From: Prochlorococcus sp. AG-355-G23
GTDB taxonomy: Bacteria; Cyanobacteriota; Cyanobacteriia; PCC-6307; Cyanobiaceae
DNA length: 64,000 nucleotides
Direction of reading: 5' to 3'
NCBI GenBank assembly: GCA_003278765.1
Contig: QCDK01000006.1
Location: forward strand, 1-64,000
Notes under the pieces: model-generated
What the model was told of the DNA's origin: nothing
Seen by the model: only the letters and a program-made list of their open reading frames with translations
The model's database searches: none
Shown here: piece by piece, positions 53,803-63,839 of the stretch
Position numbering within the stretch: position 1 is the first letter of the stretch
Layout: each line of letters begins with the position of its first letter
Program-made: the position numbers and the translations under genes

Positions 53803-56028
53803 TTATTCCGTTAATTCTAAATCTATTTGATATTTAAGAATATCCACTTTTATTATTTTTACTTCTATTGCATCTCCAACTTTGTATGATTTTTTAGATT
53901 TTCTTCCAATCAATAAATTCTGCCTTGACCTGTATTCATACCAATCATTATTAAGAGTACTGACGTGTACTAAACCCTCAACATTTAGTTCTGATATCTC
54001 AACAAAGAAACCATATGTTTGCACAGATAATATATACCCACTATAGATATTACCTAGTAATTTTTCTGCTTTTCTTACTTTTTTTATATTTATCATATTA
54101 GATTTATATTGTTTAACTTTGTACTTGAATTCATTAAGTTTATCTATCACAAACTTGTTAAATAATACTTCGAGATTTTTTGAAATAGATGAATTAAATA
54201 TATCCCAATTTACTAATCCTAATGAATTAATTTGCGATATATTGAATTCATTTATATTATGTTTCTTTGATTTCTTACCATTTATTATCATGTTAAAAAT
54301 ACAGTACTGATTTATAAGATTTGTGAAGTCAAATCCAGGAATTGTCCATGGAGAAATAAATAATTTTTCAGATTCATCATTATCAGGATCTTTAGATATC
54401 AACCTTATTTCATTTTCCCTAAATTGATTTATTAGAAGTTTATGTAAGATTCTTTTTTTATTATCGTCGCCACATAATTTAATTACTTGACTAAATGTTA
54501 AATTGCCATCTTCATTAAGCTCTACCTCATTATCAACAAATTCTGAATATTTGATAATTTCATTAGCATTAACGTCATCTTTTCCATTTGAGATGTATCC
54601 TGCACTTTTTAAGCCAAATTGATTTGAATGTTTGAACCATATTAAATTAGCTTCATACAATATTGGTGAAAGGTATGTTTGGCAATCTTCTTTATTTAAT
54701 GATTCAAAATAACCTTTTGAATATTCAGCTGGATTGTGAATAAAAAATTCTTCTAGTGCTTCAATCTTATTAAGTGGCGCAGGAATTTCAACCTTACCCT
54801 CCAAAATATGTTTTTCTCTAAATGAACATGAAATTTCAAGTATCTTATCTAAATCGTCGACATAATCCTTTATGGGTTTTAATACCCGAGAAGTTATTCT
54901 AGATTTACTTTTTCTCGATAGAAGCGCGTCAGTATGATCATTTCCAACAATTAGAGTGCATTTTACTAAAGTAAGATGAAATGACCAATCAATTATTTCA
55001 TTATCACTATTTAAATTCACACAGAGGCTTATTGCTTCATTCTTTTCACCAAATTTAAATTCAGAATCATTTCTTATGGCTTCACTTAGGTAGTTTTGCC
55101 AATTATTTAATAAGGGTAATGATTCAAAGCCTTTGAATAATATTTCTAAAGATTTTTTACTATTGAGGTCTACTCTTTCTGCAAGATTATTTGTATGTAT
55201 CCATAATTTAGTATTTTTATTTTTTCCGTGCTCTATTTGAATCATTGGGAGAATTGGAGAATTATTAGAATTCCAACTTTTGATTAAATAAGAGTTTTTA
55301 TCTGTAAGGTCTATCCTCTCCCTTTGTTCTATTTTTTTTGATTCAATGTGATTTAAATCGAGTGATTTAACGATATTGCTTTTAGATAAAACAAAGTCTG
55401 TATCATATTCCTCATTATTGTTTAGTTTTAGTTCTTGAATCACATGACCTACTCCTTCTTCTTGACCTATGGGAAATCTATCAATTTCAACTTTTACTAT
55501 ATTCTTATTGTCTGGATTGAAGGTGTATTTTTTATTCTCTTTTGGAAGTTTAATTTTTGAAAGGATCCTATCGTCTATTGGGATTGCATATACATCATTA
55601 TTTATTATTTCAACTTTAGAAAGAAGTATTTGATTTGATCTTTCAAGAATACAATCAACTATTCCTTCAGGTGATCTTCTTCTATAACCCTCTTTTAATA
55701 TCCTTACTAAAACCTTATCTCCATTCCATGCATAGTTAAGTAGATTTTCTTTAATGTAGATATCTTCTTTATCTTTTCCTCTTACAGCAAAGCAATAGCC
55801 TTTGCTACTGCATCTTATTTTGGCGACAAGATGATCATTATCCTTTATGCAGGTATATTCATCTTTTTCATTTTTATTAATTATTTCAAGTTTTTCTAGA
55901 GCTGTTAAAGCAATATCTAATTTATTCTTATCAGATTTCTTTGTTATTTTTAATAATCTGCATAATTTTTTATATTCTAACCCTTCTGACTGATTAAGAT
56001 TATCAATTATTGAAGATGATGTGAACAT
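53803..56028 (-). CDS. RNase II/R (RNB)-family-like protein with apparently degenerate catalytic motifs; C-terminal S1 domain
   Basis: N-terminal cold-shock-like segment, S1 domain LGNIYSGYILSVQTYGFFVEISELNVEGLVHVSTL; RNB signature motifs not recognisable. Confidence 0.75.
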   Translation of the reverse strand: MFTSSSIIDNLNQSEGLEYKKLCRLLKITKKSDKNKLDIALTALEKLEIINKNEKDEYTCIKDNDHLVAKIRCSSKGYCFAVRGKDKEDIYIKENLLNYAWNGDKVLVRILKEGYRRRSPEGIVDCILERSNQILLSKVEIINNDVYAIPIDDRILSKIKLPKENKKYTFNPDNKNIVKVEIDRFPIGQEEGVGHVIQELKLNNNEEYDTDFVLSKSNIVKSLDLNHIESKKIEQRERIDLTDKNSYLIKSWNSNNSPILPMIQIEHGKNKNTKLWIHTNNLAERVDLNSKKSLEILFKGFESLPLLNNWQNYLSEAIRNDSEFKFGEKNEAISLCVNLNSDNEIIDWSFHLTLVKCTLIVGNDHTDALLSRKSKSRITSRVLKPIKDYVDDLDKILEISCSFREKHILEGKVEIPAPLNKIEALEEFFIHNPAEYSKGYFESLNKEDCQTYLSPILYEANLIWFKHSNQFGLKSAGYISNGKDDVNANEIIKYSEFVDNEVELNEDGNLTFSQVIKLCGDDNKKRILHKLLINQFRENEIRLISKDPDNDESEKLFISPWTIPGFDFTNLINQYCIFNMIINGKKSKKHNINEFNISQINSLGLVNWDIFNSSISKNLEVLFNKFVIDKLNEFKYKVKQYKSNMINIKKVRKAEKLLGNIYSGYILSVQTYGFFVEISELNVEGLVHVSTLNNDWYEYRSRQNLLIGRKSKKSYKVGDAIEVKIIKVDILKYQIDLELTE

Positions 56029-56100
56029 AATCTAAATGAAATTATAAATTAATTTAGGGGTATACACTTTATTATTACACCTTATTATCCAAGCTTAAAA

Positions 56101-56412
56101 TTAATTATTTTCTTCTTCTTCTTTTTCTACTTTTTCGATGGTGAAAGAGTTGATGAAAAGCCTTATACCAATGATAAAAAATGTAATGGAAGCTATTGAC
56201 TTAAGAACTACTTCGGGTAAAAAACTTGAAATAGAACCGCCTGTTAAAGCTCCAAGTAAACTTGCAAAAACAAGTGCTGAAGAAGATCCTAGAAAAACTG
56301 CTAATGGTTTATTTGAAGTACCACTTATTGTTAAAGTAGCTAGTTGAGTTTTGTCACCTAATTCAGCTATGAAAACGGTAAGAAATGTTGATAGTAATAA
56401 ACTTAAAACCAT
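56101..56412 (-). CDS. TMEM165/GDT1 (UPF0016) half-size membrane protein
   Basis: FIAELGDKTQLATL. Confidence 0.9.
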   Translation of the reverse strand: MVLSLLLSTFLTVFIAELGDKTQLATLTISGTSNKPLAVFLGSSSALVFASLLGALTGGSISSFLPEVVLKSIASITFFIIGIRLFINSFTIEKVEKEEEENN

Positions 56413-56739
56413 TTATAAATAATTTTTGAATGTTTCATAAGCTAAAAATATACTAATCAATATCATTAGTGCACCAGTAAATAAAGCAAATTTGCTAGGA
56501 GAGATTTTTTTTGATACCCATTTACCAATAAGAACTCCCACTATGCTAGAACTTATTAATGCTAGAGAACTTCCAAGAAAAACAATTATTGGCCTGCCCG
56601 ATTCGGCAGAAAGCATTAATGTGGCTATCTGCGTTTTATCGCCAAGTTCAGCAATAAAAATTGTGGTAAAAGTCGTTATAAATATTGAAAAAAAACTTTT
56701 TTCTAAATTGTTTTCTTTTTTTTCTAATTTACTATTCAT
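56413..56739 (-). CDS. TMEM165/GDT1 (UPF0016) half-size membrane protein
   Basis: FIAELGDKTQIATLMLS. Confidence 0.9.
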   Translation of the reverse strand: MNSKLEKKENNLEKSFFSIFITTFTTIFIAELGDKTQIATLMLSAESGRPIIVFLGSSLALISSSIVGVLIGKWVSKKISPSKFALFTGALMILISIFLAYETFKNYL

Positions 56740-57083
56740 TTTCCTGAAACAGCAATTCTAAAAGTTTTCATCTCCTTACTTTGGTATCCATAATTTGATG
56801 AAATATGTTGTTTGCAGCAATCTATTAAAAATTTATCACCAGATTTCAAATATTCTTTAAATGAAGTTGAAAATTCACTTACCCGGCAAAAATGTGGCCT
56901 GGTTTCATAAATTAAGCATTTTTTATTTTCTCTGTCCAAGTTTTTACACCAACCGTCTTTAGCTGTCATAGAATTTATCAAAGCTATATCTTCATTGTTA
57001 AGTTTGTTAGCCAAATCGCTTCTTTCGTTCAAGTCGAATTTACAACAAGCTCCACAATTTTCTATACATGTCCATGATTTCAT
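56736..57083 (-). CDS. YkgJ-type cysteine cluster protein
   Basis: CIENCGACCKF…DGWCKNLDRENKKCLIYETRPHFCRV. Confidence 0.88.
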   Translation of the reverse strand: MKSWTCIENCGACCKFDLNERSDLANKLNNEDIALINSMTAKDGWCKNLDRENKKCLIYETRPHFCRVSEFSTSFKEYLKSGDKFLIDCCKQHISSNYGYQSKEMKTFRIAVSGK

Positions 57084-57165
57084 AATTTAATTCAATCTTG
57101 TAACGTATCAGTACAGTTTCGTCATTTATTTGTAAAAATAGTATCACAAAACATATTCATTAATC

Positions 57166-57243
57166 ATGGCAACACTTATTCCTTTAGCTGTAGTTGCGTT
57201 AGCAGGACCAGCAATAATTGCTCTTGTATTTTACCGTAAATAA
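57166..57243 (+). CDS. psb30: Photosystem II protein Psb30 (Ycf12), 25 aa
   Basis: MATLIPLAVVALAGPAIIALVFYRK matches the Psb30 pattern (…LALAGPAVIFILFYRR…); missed in track. Confidence 0.85.
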   Translation: MATLIPLAVVALAGPAIIALVFYRK

Positions 57244-57255
57244 AAGAAATTCTTT

Positions 57256-58020
57256 TTGGTGACGTATCTGGAGGGTGTTTATTGGGATTTAGATGGTACC
57301 ATCGCAAATACTGAATTAGAGGCCCATTTACCTGCTTTTAATAATGCTTTCAATGAGCTTGGTATAAATTGGAATTGGGACACTAATAAATATATAAAAC
57401 TTCTAAAGATAAATGGGGGCAAAAATAGAATTGCTTATTACGCTAAATCTAATAATGATGATTTCTCAGAAGATTTAATTCTTAAAATTCATGAAACAAA
57501 GCAGTTTCAATATTTAGAAATTATAAAAAAAAATTGCGTTAGTTTAAAAACTGGTGTTTTTCGATTAATAAATGAATTAAATAGAAAAAAAGTAAGACAA
57601 TTTATTGTTACTTCAAGTTCAAGAATTCAAGCCAATCTACTTGTTGAATATCTTTTTAATGGCTTCAACCCTTTTGAATTCATTATTTCAAGTGAAGATG
57701 TTGAATTAAAGAAACCAAATCCATTACCATATTTAAAGGCAATCCAATTAAGTGGTATAAACAAAAACAACTCAATTGTTTTTGAGGACTCCAATCCAGG
57801 ATTGAAATCTTCCTTGGCAGCAAACTTGCCTACAATATTTGTACCTTCAAATATCCCAGTTGTTCTTGAGGAAAATATTAAATTAGATTGTATTTTAGAC
57901 AGTCTTGGTGATGAGAATAATGTGGCAAATGTAATTAAAGGCCCTAAACTAAAAAAACCATATGTTGACTATAACTTTCTAAGTGATTATTTAGTGTCTT
58001 TTAGTAATGCAAAAAACTAA
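57256..58020 (+). CDS. HAD-superfamily hydrolase, CbbY/beta-PGM-like
   Basis: YWDLDGTIANTE, TSSSR, KKPNPLPYLKA, FEDSNPGLKSSLAA. Confidence 0.88.
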   Translation: MVTYLEGVYWDLDGTIANTELEAHLPAFNNAFNELGINWNWDTNKYIKLLKINGGKNRIAYYAKSNNDDFSEDLILKIHETKQFQYLEIIKKNCVSLKTGVFRLINELNRKKVRQFIVTSSSRIQANLLVEYLFNGFNPFEFIISSEDVELKKPNPLPYLKAIQLSGINKNNSIVFEDSNPGLKSSLAANLPTIFVPSNIPVVLEENIKLDCILDSLGDENNVANVIKGPKLKKPYVDYNFLSDYLVSFSNAKN

Positions 58021-58333
58021 TTTTTCAAGAATTACCTACCAGTTAAATAATTTATTTTTTGGTTTTCTGAGTGATACTTGGAAAACAAAATCTATTGGTC
58101 TAATTTCTGTTTTGATAGGTTATTTTTTGTTCGCAAATTTTATTACAAAATTTATATCTGAAGGTAAAAATGAGTTGATAATGGTCCCAATAATTATTAT
58201 TTTTATTGAAACCATTATAAGAATTAAACCTACCCCAAGTTCAAAGTTTTATTATTTATGGACTGTAGTTGATAAAATAAGAATTGGGGCGATTTATGCC
58301 GTTATACTTGAAGCATTTAAATTAGGGTCTTAA
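58007..58333 (+). CDS. Ycf20-like (DUF565) protein
   Basis: Two TMs, LNNLFFGFLSDTWKTKSIGLISVLIGYFLFA. Confidence 0.8.
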   Translation: MQKTNFSRITYQLNNLFFGFLSDTWKTKSIGLISVLIGYFLFANFITKFISEGKNELIMVPIIIIFIETIIRIKPTPSSKFYYLWTVVDKIRIGAIYAVILEAFKLGS

Positions 58334-58336
58334 AAG

Positions 58337-58507
58337 CTATTCTTCTTCTTCTTCTTCAATAGGATAAACAAAACCTTGAGCTTTCCCAGTTAAAACTGAT
58401 TTACCTAAAGATATAGCTTTTTGAGCCGCTATCGCTGCTTTCCCTTTCCAAACAGCATGTCTTTGGTTCCTTTTGCTCTTGGACTTTTTCTTCTTTGGTA
58501 CAGCCAT
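58337..58507 (-). CDS. rpmF: 50S ribosomal protein L32
   Basis: [56 protein letters not shown]; missed in track. Confidence 0.95.
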   Translation of the reverse strand: MAVPKKKKSKSKRNQRHAVWKGKAAIAAQKAISLGKSVLTGKAQGFVYPIEEEEEE

Positions 58508-58638
58508 TCTGTTTCTTTATTGCCATATAATAATATAACCTTTAACTGGTTATCTCCAAAACTTTTGATTATATTTTGTTTATATACGACAATTTTTTAA
58601 ATAAGCATATATGCTTTATTAATCACTTATAAAGACTA

Positions 58639-60393
58639 GTGTTTAGATCAAAATTCTCATATTCAGATTCTAAATCAAGTTATTCGGATCTTCTAGAAGA
58701 TATTGAGACGGGGAAAATAGAATCAATATTTTTCTACCCTAGGCAGAGAGAAATTGATGTTCTGTATAAAAATGGCGATAAATTTAAAATACCCATCCTT
58801 TACAACGATCAATTAATCCTTGAAAAGGCTACTGAAAATAAAGTAGATCTAACTATCAACAATAGTAGAAAAGAAGCCTCAGCTGCTAATTCATTTGCTT
58901 CAATAAGTCTTTTCCTGATTTTCATATTAGCTATAGTCTTAATCTTGAGGAGTACATCAAAATTGGCTTCCAGAGCTTTTGGTTTTACTAAAAATCAAGC
59001 TAAATTTGTAACTATCGATGATGTAGAAACGAGATTCGATGATGTAGCTGGCGTCCCTGAAGCCGCTGAGGAATTAAAAGAGGTAATAACATTTTTAAAA
59101 GAACCGAAGAAATTTGAAAATCTTGGAGCAAAAGTTCCTAAGGGAGTTCTTCTAATAGGCCCACCAGGAACAGGTAAAACATTATTAGCTAAAGCAATTG
59201 CTGGTGAATCAGGAGTGCCTTTCCTCTCAATATCGGCATCAGAGTTTGTAGAACTTTTTGTTGGTGTTGGAGCAAGCCGAGTTCGTGATCTATTCTCTAA
59301 GGCTAAGGAAAAATCTCCTTGTATAATTTTCATTGATGAAATTGATTCCATTGGCAGGCAAAGAGGCTCTGGGATCGGAGGTGGTAATGATGAAAGAGAA
59401 CAAACCCTTAATCAGCTTCTAACTGAATTAGATGGTTTTGCTGATAATTCTGGGATTATTGTTTTAGCTGCAACAAATAGACCAGATATTTTGGATGCAG
59501 CATTATTAAGACCAGGTAGATTTGATAGGAAAATTGAAGTGATGCTTCCAGATTTAGATGGAAGAAAAAAAATTCTCTCCGTTCACTCCCTTTCCAAACC
59601 ACTTTCAAGCGAAGTTGATTTAGGCTATTGGGCTTCTAGAACAGTTGGATTTTCGGGAGCAGATCTTGCAAATTTGATGAACGAGAGTGCTATTCACTGT
59701 GCTAGAGATGAATCTAAACTAATCAGTGATCTTCATATAGAAAATGCTCTTGATAAAATTACCATCGGCCTGAGAAGTTCATTAATAACTTCTCCAAATA
59801 TGAAAAAAATTATTGCTTATAACGAGGTAGGTAGAGCGATTGTATCTGCTGTGAGAAATGGAATTGACTCAGTCGATAAAATTACGATCTTACCTAGATC
59901 TGGATCTATAGGAGGATATACAAAAATATGCCCTGACGAAGATGTAATTTCTAGTGGATTGATTTCAAAAAAATTATTATTTTCAAAAATTGAAATTGCT
60001 CTAGCTGGAAGAGCAGCAGAAACTATAGTTTTTGGTGAAGGTGAAATTACACAATGCTCCTCAAACAATATCTTATATGCGACAAATATCGTAAGGGAAA
60101 TGGTTACAAAATACGGGTTTTCAATTATTGGTCCAATTTCAATGGATTCTGATAATAATGAGATGTATTTAGGAGATGGATTATTTAGAAGAAAGCCCCT
60201 AATAGCAGAAAATACCAGTTCTAGAATAGATAATGAAATCATAAATATTTCCAAAATTTCATTAAATAATTCAATAAAAATATTGAAAAAAAATAGAATC
60301 TTGCTAGATAAATTAGTTGATATACTTTTAAATCAAGAAACTATAGATAAAAAAGTTTTTAAATTAACAACTTCTAAATTGTTGAAAGTTTGA
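58639..60393 (+). CDS. FtsH-family AAA+ protein, predicted proteolytically inactive (FtsHi-like)
   Basis: [37 protein letters not shown] intact; HEAGH replaced by NEVGR; GTG start. Confidence 0.92.
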   Translation: MFRSKFSYSDSKSSYSDLLEDIETGKIESIFFYPRQREIDVLYKNGDKFKIPILYNDQLILEKATENKVDLTINNSRKEASAANSFASISLFLIFILAIVLILRSTSKLASRAFGFTKNQAKFVTIDDVETRFDDVAGVPEAAEELKEVITFLKEPKKFENLGAKVPKGVLLIGPPGTGKTLLAKAIAGESGVPFLSISASEFVELFVGVGASRVRDLFSKAKEKSPCIIFIDEIDSIGRQRGSGIGGGNDEREQTLNQLLTELDGFADNSGIIVLAATNRPDILDAALLRPGRFDRKIEVMLPDLDGRKKILSVHSLSKPLSSEVDLGYWASRTVGFSGADLANLMNESAIHCARDESKLISDLHIENALDKITIGLRSSLITSPNMKKIIAYNEVGRAIVSAVRNGIDSVDKITILPRSGSIGGYTKICPDEDVISSGLISKKLLFSKIEIALAGRAAETIVFGEGEITQCSSNNILYATNIVREMVTKYGFSIIGPISMDSDNNEMYLGDGLFRRKPLIAENTSSRIDNEIINISKISLNNSIKILKKNRILLDKLVDILLNQETIDKKVFKLTTSKLLKV

Positions 60394-60426
60394 TTTAATT
60401 GTTTTAAATTAGAAAAAATATTTTTC

Positions 60427-61179
60427 TTGATAATTAAAAACAATACAACGAAGTTATTAGTTCCACTTTCATTTATACTTATTCTTCCATTTGTACAAAA
60501 ACAATGGTTTAATTTGTATTTACTCAATATTAATGATATTTCCTTTTATTCAATCCTTTACTATTTGAGCGGTGCAATATGTCCATCTTTGGTGTGTTTA
60601 AATTCTTTAAAAAACTATACATACTATAATTTTACTAAGGATAAAAACCATAGTATTAAAATAATTAAAGGAAAAAGTTTATTATTCTTAGTAGCAGTAA
60701 ATTTAATATTTCTCTCTTACTTAATAGCTGATTATATTTATATAAATTTTGATCTTATATTTAATTTATTTCTTGAAGGAATTAAAGTACCAAAACCGGA
60801 TATTCCACAGTTAATTTTTTTCATATTTTTAATTTCTATCTTATTAATTTTTAAGAACTCTAGGTTTCTGTTAAAAAAAATAATATTGGCAAATTTTATT
60901 TTGATTTCTATCTATCTTTGGCATCTTCAAATTAATAATATTGGCGTTGATGAGCAGTTTCATATTTATAGATATTTTGGTTTAAGTGACTTAAATTTAA
61001 TTAATCTTTTTATTCTAGTAGCCATAGAAATTTCTTTTTATACGTGGTCCTTCATATCATATAGAACTAATTTAAGCGATTGGATCGTGCCCAAACCCCA
61101 AAGAGGAGATGTTATCTCCTTTTTGAATATTTTTATTTTTTATTTTTTTATAATTATTTACTACTCAATACTTACTTAA
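60427..61179 (+). CDS. Hypothetical polytopic membrane protein
   Basis: 250 aa, ~7 hydrophobic segments; start uncertain. Confidence 0.7.
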   Translation: MIIKNNTTKLLVPLSFILILPFVQKQWFNLYLLNINDISFYSILYYLSGAICPSLVCLNSLKNYTYYNFTKDKNHSIKIIKGKSLLFLVAVNLIFLSYLIADYIYINFDLIFNLFLEGIKVPKPDIPQLIFFIFLISILLIFKNSRFLLKKIILANFILISIYLWHLQINNIGVDEQFHIYRYFGLSDLNLINLFILVAIEISFYTWSFISYRTNLSDWIVPKPQRGDVISFLNIFIFYFFIIIYYSILT

Positions 61180-61193
61180 TATTTCTAATCCTT

Positions 61194-61778
61194 CTATAGC
61201 GCAGAAAAATATTCCTTACTACCTTTGGGGTCCTCTAACATTGTTTTCTCACCGGGGGTCCAGTTTGCTGGACATACTTCATCGGGGTTTGCCGCAACGT
61301 ATTGATAACCTTGAAGAATCCTTAGCGTTTCATCAACATTTCTACCTACAGGAGCCTTGTTAACAGTCGTATGCATAACTACTCCTTCGGGATTGATAAG
61401 AAATAAACCTCTATCAGCCTCTCCATCATCATTAAGAACATTGTAAGCCTGACAAATTTCTCTTTTTAAGTCAGAAACTAACGGGTAGTTAATATCACCT
61501 ATACCGCCTTCATTTCTTGGGGTTTGTATCCAAGCCAAATGACAGTGTTTGCTATCAACTGATACCCCAAGTATTTCAGTATTAAGAGCTGAGAAATCCT
61601 GGTATCTATCACTAAATGCAGTGATTTCAGTTGGACATACAAATGTAAAATCTAGTGGGTAAAAGAATAGAACAACCCATTTACCTCTTAGACCTGAAAG
61701 AGTAATCTCCTTAAACTCTTGATCATATACTGCTGTAGCACTAAAGTCTGGTGCTTCTTGGCCAACTCTTAAGCTCAT
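61194..61778 (-). CDS. 2-Cys peroxiredoxin
   Basis: [20 protein letters not shown] and [10 protein letters not shown]. Confidence 0.97.
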   Translation of the reverse strand: MSLRVGQEAPDFSATAVYDQEFKEITLSGLRGKWVVLFFYPLDFTFVCPTEITAFSDRYQDFSALNTEILGVSVDSKHCHLAWIQTPRNEGGIGDINYPLVSDLKREICQAYNVLNDDGEADRGLFLINPEGVVMHTTVNKAPVGRNVDETLRILQGYQYVAANPDEVCPANWTPGEKTMLEDPKGSKEYFSAL

Positions 61779-62081
61779 GAAAAAATTTGTCCTTAATTAA
61801 ATTATGTATGGTCTGATTGACCGTACTAGATATTATAATTTTATTAATAATGAATTAGCAAGTTTTTTTTTAATTCAATGAAATGGCACCATTCCTTTAC
61901 AAAGAAATTTACAATTTTGAATCACAACAAACTTTTAAAAAATCTTAAAAAGGAGTTAGTTAAATATCCCATTAACAGGCTTTACAATAAAAATTCAAAT
62001 TAAAAGAAATTCTATTTTATTTAAGATTCCTTAAAATTTAACTCATTATAATTAGAAATATTCTTTTTAATATTTTTAATT

Positions 62082-62240
62082 ATGGCTAAATATATTGAAA
62101 GATTAAAGGAAAAAGTTAAAATAAAAAAATTTGATTCTAATCAGCCAATCGGAGCTTGGATTTTCGTAGTAATTTTGAATATAGTTGGATTTGCAGGTTA
62201 TTTTTACTTAAAGGTAAATCATATACAACTAGGTAGTTAA
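62082..62240 (+). CDS. Small single-TM protein (MAKYIERLKEKVKIKKFDSNQPIGAWIFVVILNIVGFAGYFYLKVNHIQLGS)
   Basis: 52 aa, ATG, read by eye. Confidence 0.6.
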   Translation: MAKYIERLKEKVKIKKFDSNQPIGAWIFVVILNIVGFAGYFYLKVNHIQLGS

Positions 62241-62244
62241 AAAC

Positions 62245-62466
62245 CTATATTATTTCCTTCTTAATTGAGCGACAAAAATTTTTTAGCCTTTCATTTCTCG
62301 TTAAGTCAGGTAAAGTCCAAATTGATTCTGTCTCTGGTAATGGATCTTTGCTCCATTCTTTGAATTCTTCCATTATCGAAGCATTATTTAATTTTGATGT
62401 ATACTGTTTTCTTTTTTTTAAATATTTTCTTATTTCTGTAAGATTAACCTCAATATATTCCCTCAT
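62245..62466 (-). CDS. Hypothetical protein
   Basis: 73 aa, ATG, soluble, charged. Confidence 0.55.
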   Translation of the reverse strand: MREYIEVNLTEIRKYLKKRKQYTSKLNNASIMEEFKEWSKDPLPETESIWTLPDLTRNERLKNFCRSIKKEII

Positions 62467-62529
62467 AATAAATACTTAGTACTATATTAATTTATCATCT
62501 AGCAAGTTCTACTTTAAAGAAAAGATTAA

Positions 62530-62709
62530 TTAGACATTTTGAACTGCTTGAAAAAGTCCAAATGAATAACCTCCTATAAGAATCCAGCCAAGTACGCTTG
62601 ATATTATTGTAGATCTTCTATTATGTCTTCTTAAGGCTGATTCAATCATTTCATTAACTTCATCTCTATTAAGGTATTCTTTCTTAGAGTTTTTTTTCAT
62701 TTTTTTCAT
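62530..62709 (-). CDS. Small single-TM protein (MKKMKKNSKKEYLNRDEVNEMIESALRRHNRRSTIISSVLGWILIGGYSFGLFQAVQNV)
   Basis: 59 aa, ATG, read by eye. Confidence 0.6.
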   Translation of the reverse strand: MKKMKKNSKKEYLNRDEVNEMIESALRRHNRRSTIISSVLGWILIGGYSFGLFQAVQNV

Positions 62710-62884
62710 TTTACAATAAACGAATTTATAAGAAAGTGAGCTTTAGATATTTTTTTATAAGTAAAAGGTTTATTTTTGATTATTTTATAACTATTTTTTA
62801 AATCTACTATCAAAACATATAATGAAGTTTAAAATTGTAAGATAAAGTATTTGTATTTTAGGATCATAGTTTTTTATACAAACA

Positions 62885-63070
62885 ATGAATATTAATGATA
62901 AAACTGTTTTAGAAATGCTTAATAAACTTATTGTTATTAATAGGTTAAATAAAAGTCAAATTCTTCAAATGGTGAATTTAGTTTCAATATCAAATGATAT
63001 CAATGATTTAAAAGATAACTTTAAATGGGAAAGTTCTAAATCATTTCATCAAAATATTTTAAATATATAA
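62885..63070 (+). CDS. Hypothetical small protein
   Basis: 61 aa, ATG. Confidence 0.45.
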   Translation: MNINDKTVLEMLNKLIVINRLNKSQILQMVNLVSISNDINDLKDNFKWESSKSFHQNILNI

Positions 63071-63179
63071 ATTCATTGTTTGATAACTATTAATTCATGA
63101 AATTTACATAAGAGATACTTAATAGATAATTGAATTAATTAAGAGTTTTATGAGTAATTTTTTATATAAGCTATTCAAA

Positions 63180-63347
63180 TTAATTTTTGATAGTTGTTTT
63201 CTTATATGAAATTTGCTCTTGATTACTATAATTAAACGTTGTTTTCTTATCCTTGCTAAATGATTTAATTAATATTGTAGAAGTGATTATAATTATAAGT
63301 ATTATTAGTAAATCTCCAACAGTAATCCCCCTCTCCTTTAGATTCAT
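63180..63347 (-). CDS. Small single-TM protein (MNLKERGITVGDLLIILIIIITSTILIKSFSKDKKTTFNYSNQEQISYKKTTIKN)
   Basis: 55 aa, ATG, read by eye. Confidence 0.6.
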   Translation of the reverse strand: MNLKERGITVGDLLIILIIIITSTILIKSFSKDKKTTFNYSNQEQISYKKTTIKN

Positions 63348-63510
63348 GATAAAACATATATTTTGTTTAAATATAGCCTTTATTATTTAATAAACTAATA
63401 TTTTTTACAAACATGCTAAAAACACACATGAAGGAAATATAAAAAAAATATAAAAATATTGAGACTATAACCTTTTAAGTCATATAAGAAAAATAGATGA
63501 ATTCATTAAT

Positions 63511-63690
63511 ATGGAAGTCCAAAAAAAAATAAGTAGTTCTAACACTCCTTATTTTTTCTCTAAAGAGATGATTATCACAAAAAAATCACTTAACGAAAAT
63601 CATCTCAAATTTACTTATCAAAAACAGTTAATCTCAGATCTAGATAATAAGCACAAGGAATGGTCAAAATCTATTAACTGTAAATTTTAA
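63511..63690 (+). CDS. Hypothetical small protein (MEVQKKISSSNTPYFFSKEM…)
   Basis: 59 aa, ATG; stop overlaps the convergent gene's stop. Confidence 0.4.
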   Translation: MEVQKKISSSNTPYFFSKEMIITKKSLNENHLKFTYQKQLISDLDNKHKEWSKSINCKF

Positions 63691-63839
63691 AAGCTTTCGT
63701 CGATTATATTTAAGAGTTTATTTCTTTTAATTGTATTTTTTTCTTCCCAATTAAGTGTTACTTCATCATTAATGATAGGTTTTGCTTCATAAGCTAGATA
63801 CCAAAGAATAAATCCCACAGGAAATAATAAAATATGCAT
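63687..63839 (-). CDS. Small membrane protein (MHILLFPVGFILWYLAYEAKPIINDEVTLNWEEKNTIKRNKLLNIIDESF)
   Basis: 50 aa, ATG, read by eye. Confidence 0.5.
   Translation of the reverse strand: MHILLFPVGFILWYLAYEAKPIINDEVTLNWEEKNTIKRNKLLNIIDESF

Noticed and set aside
58995-60254. Minus-strand ORFs 58995-59351 and 59817-60254
   Set aside because: Antisense to the FtsH-like gene, shadow ORFs.
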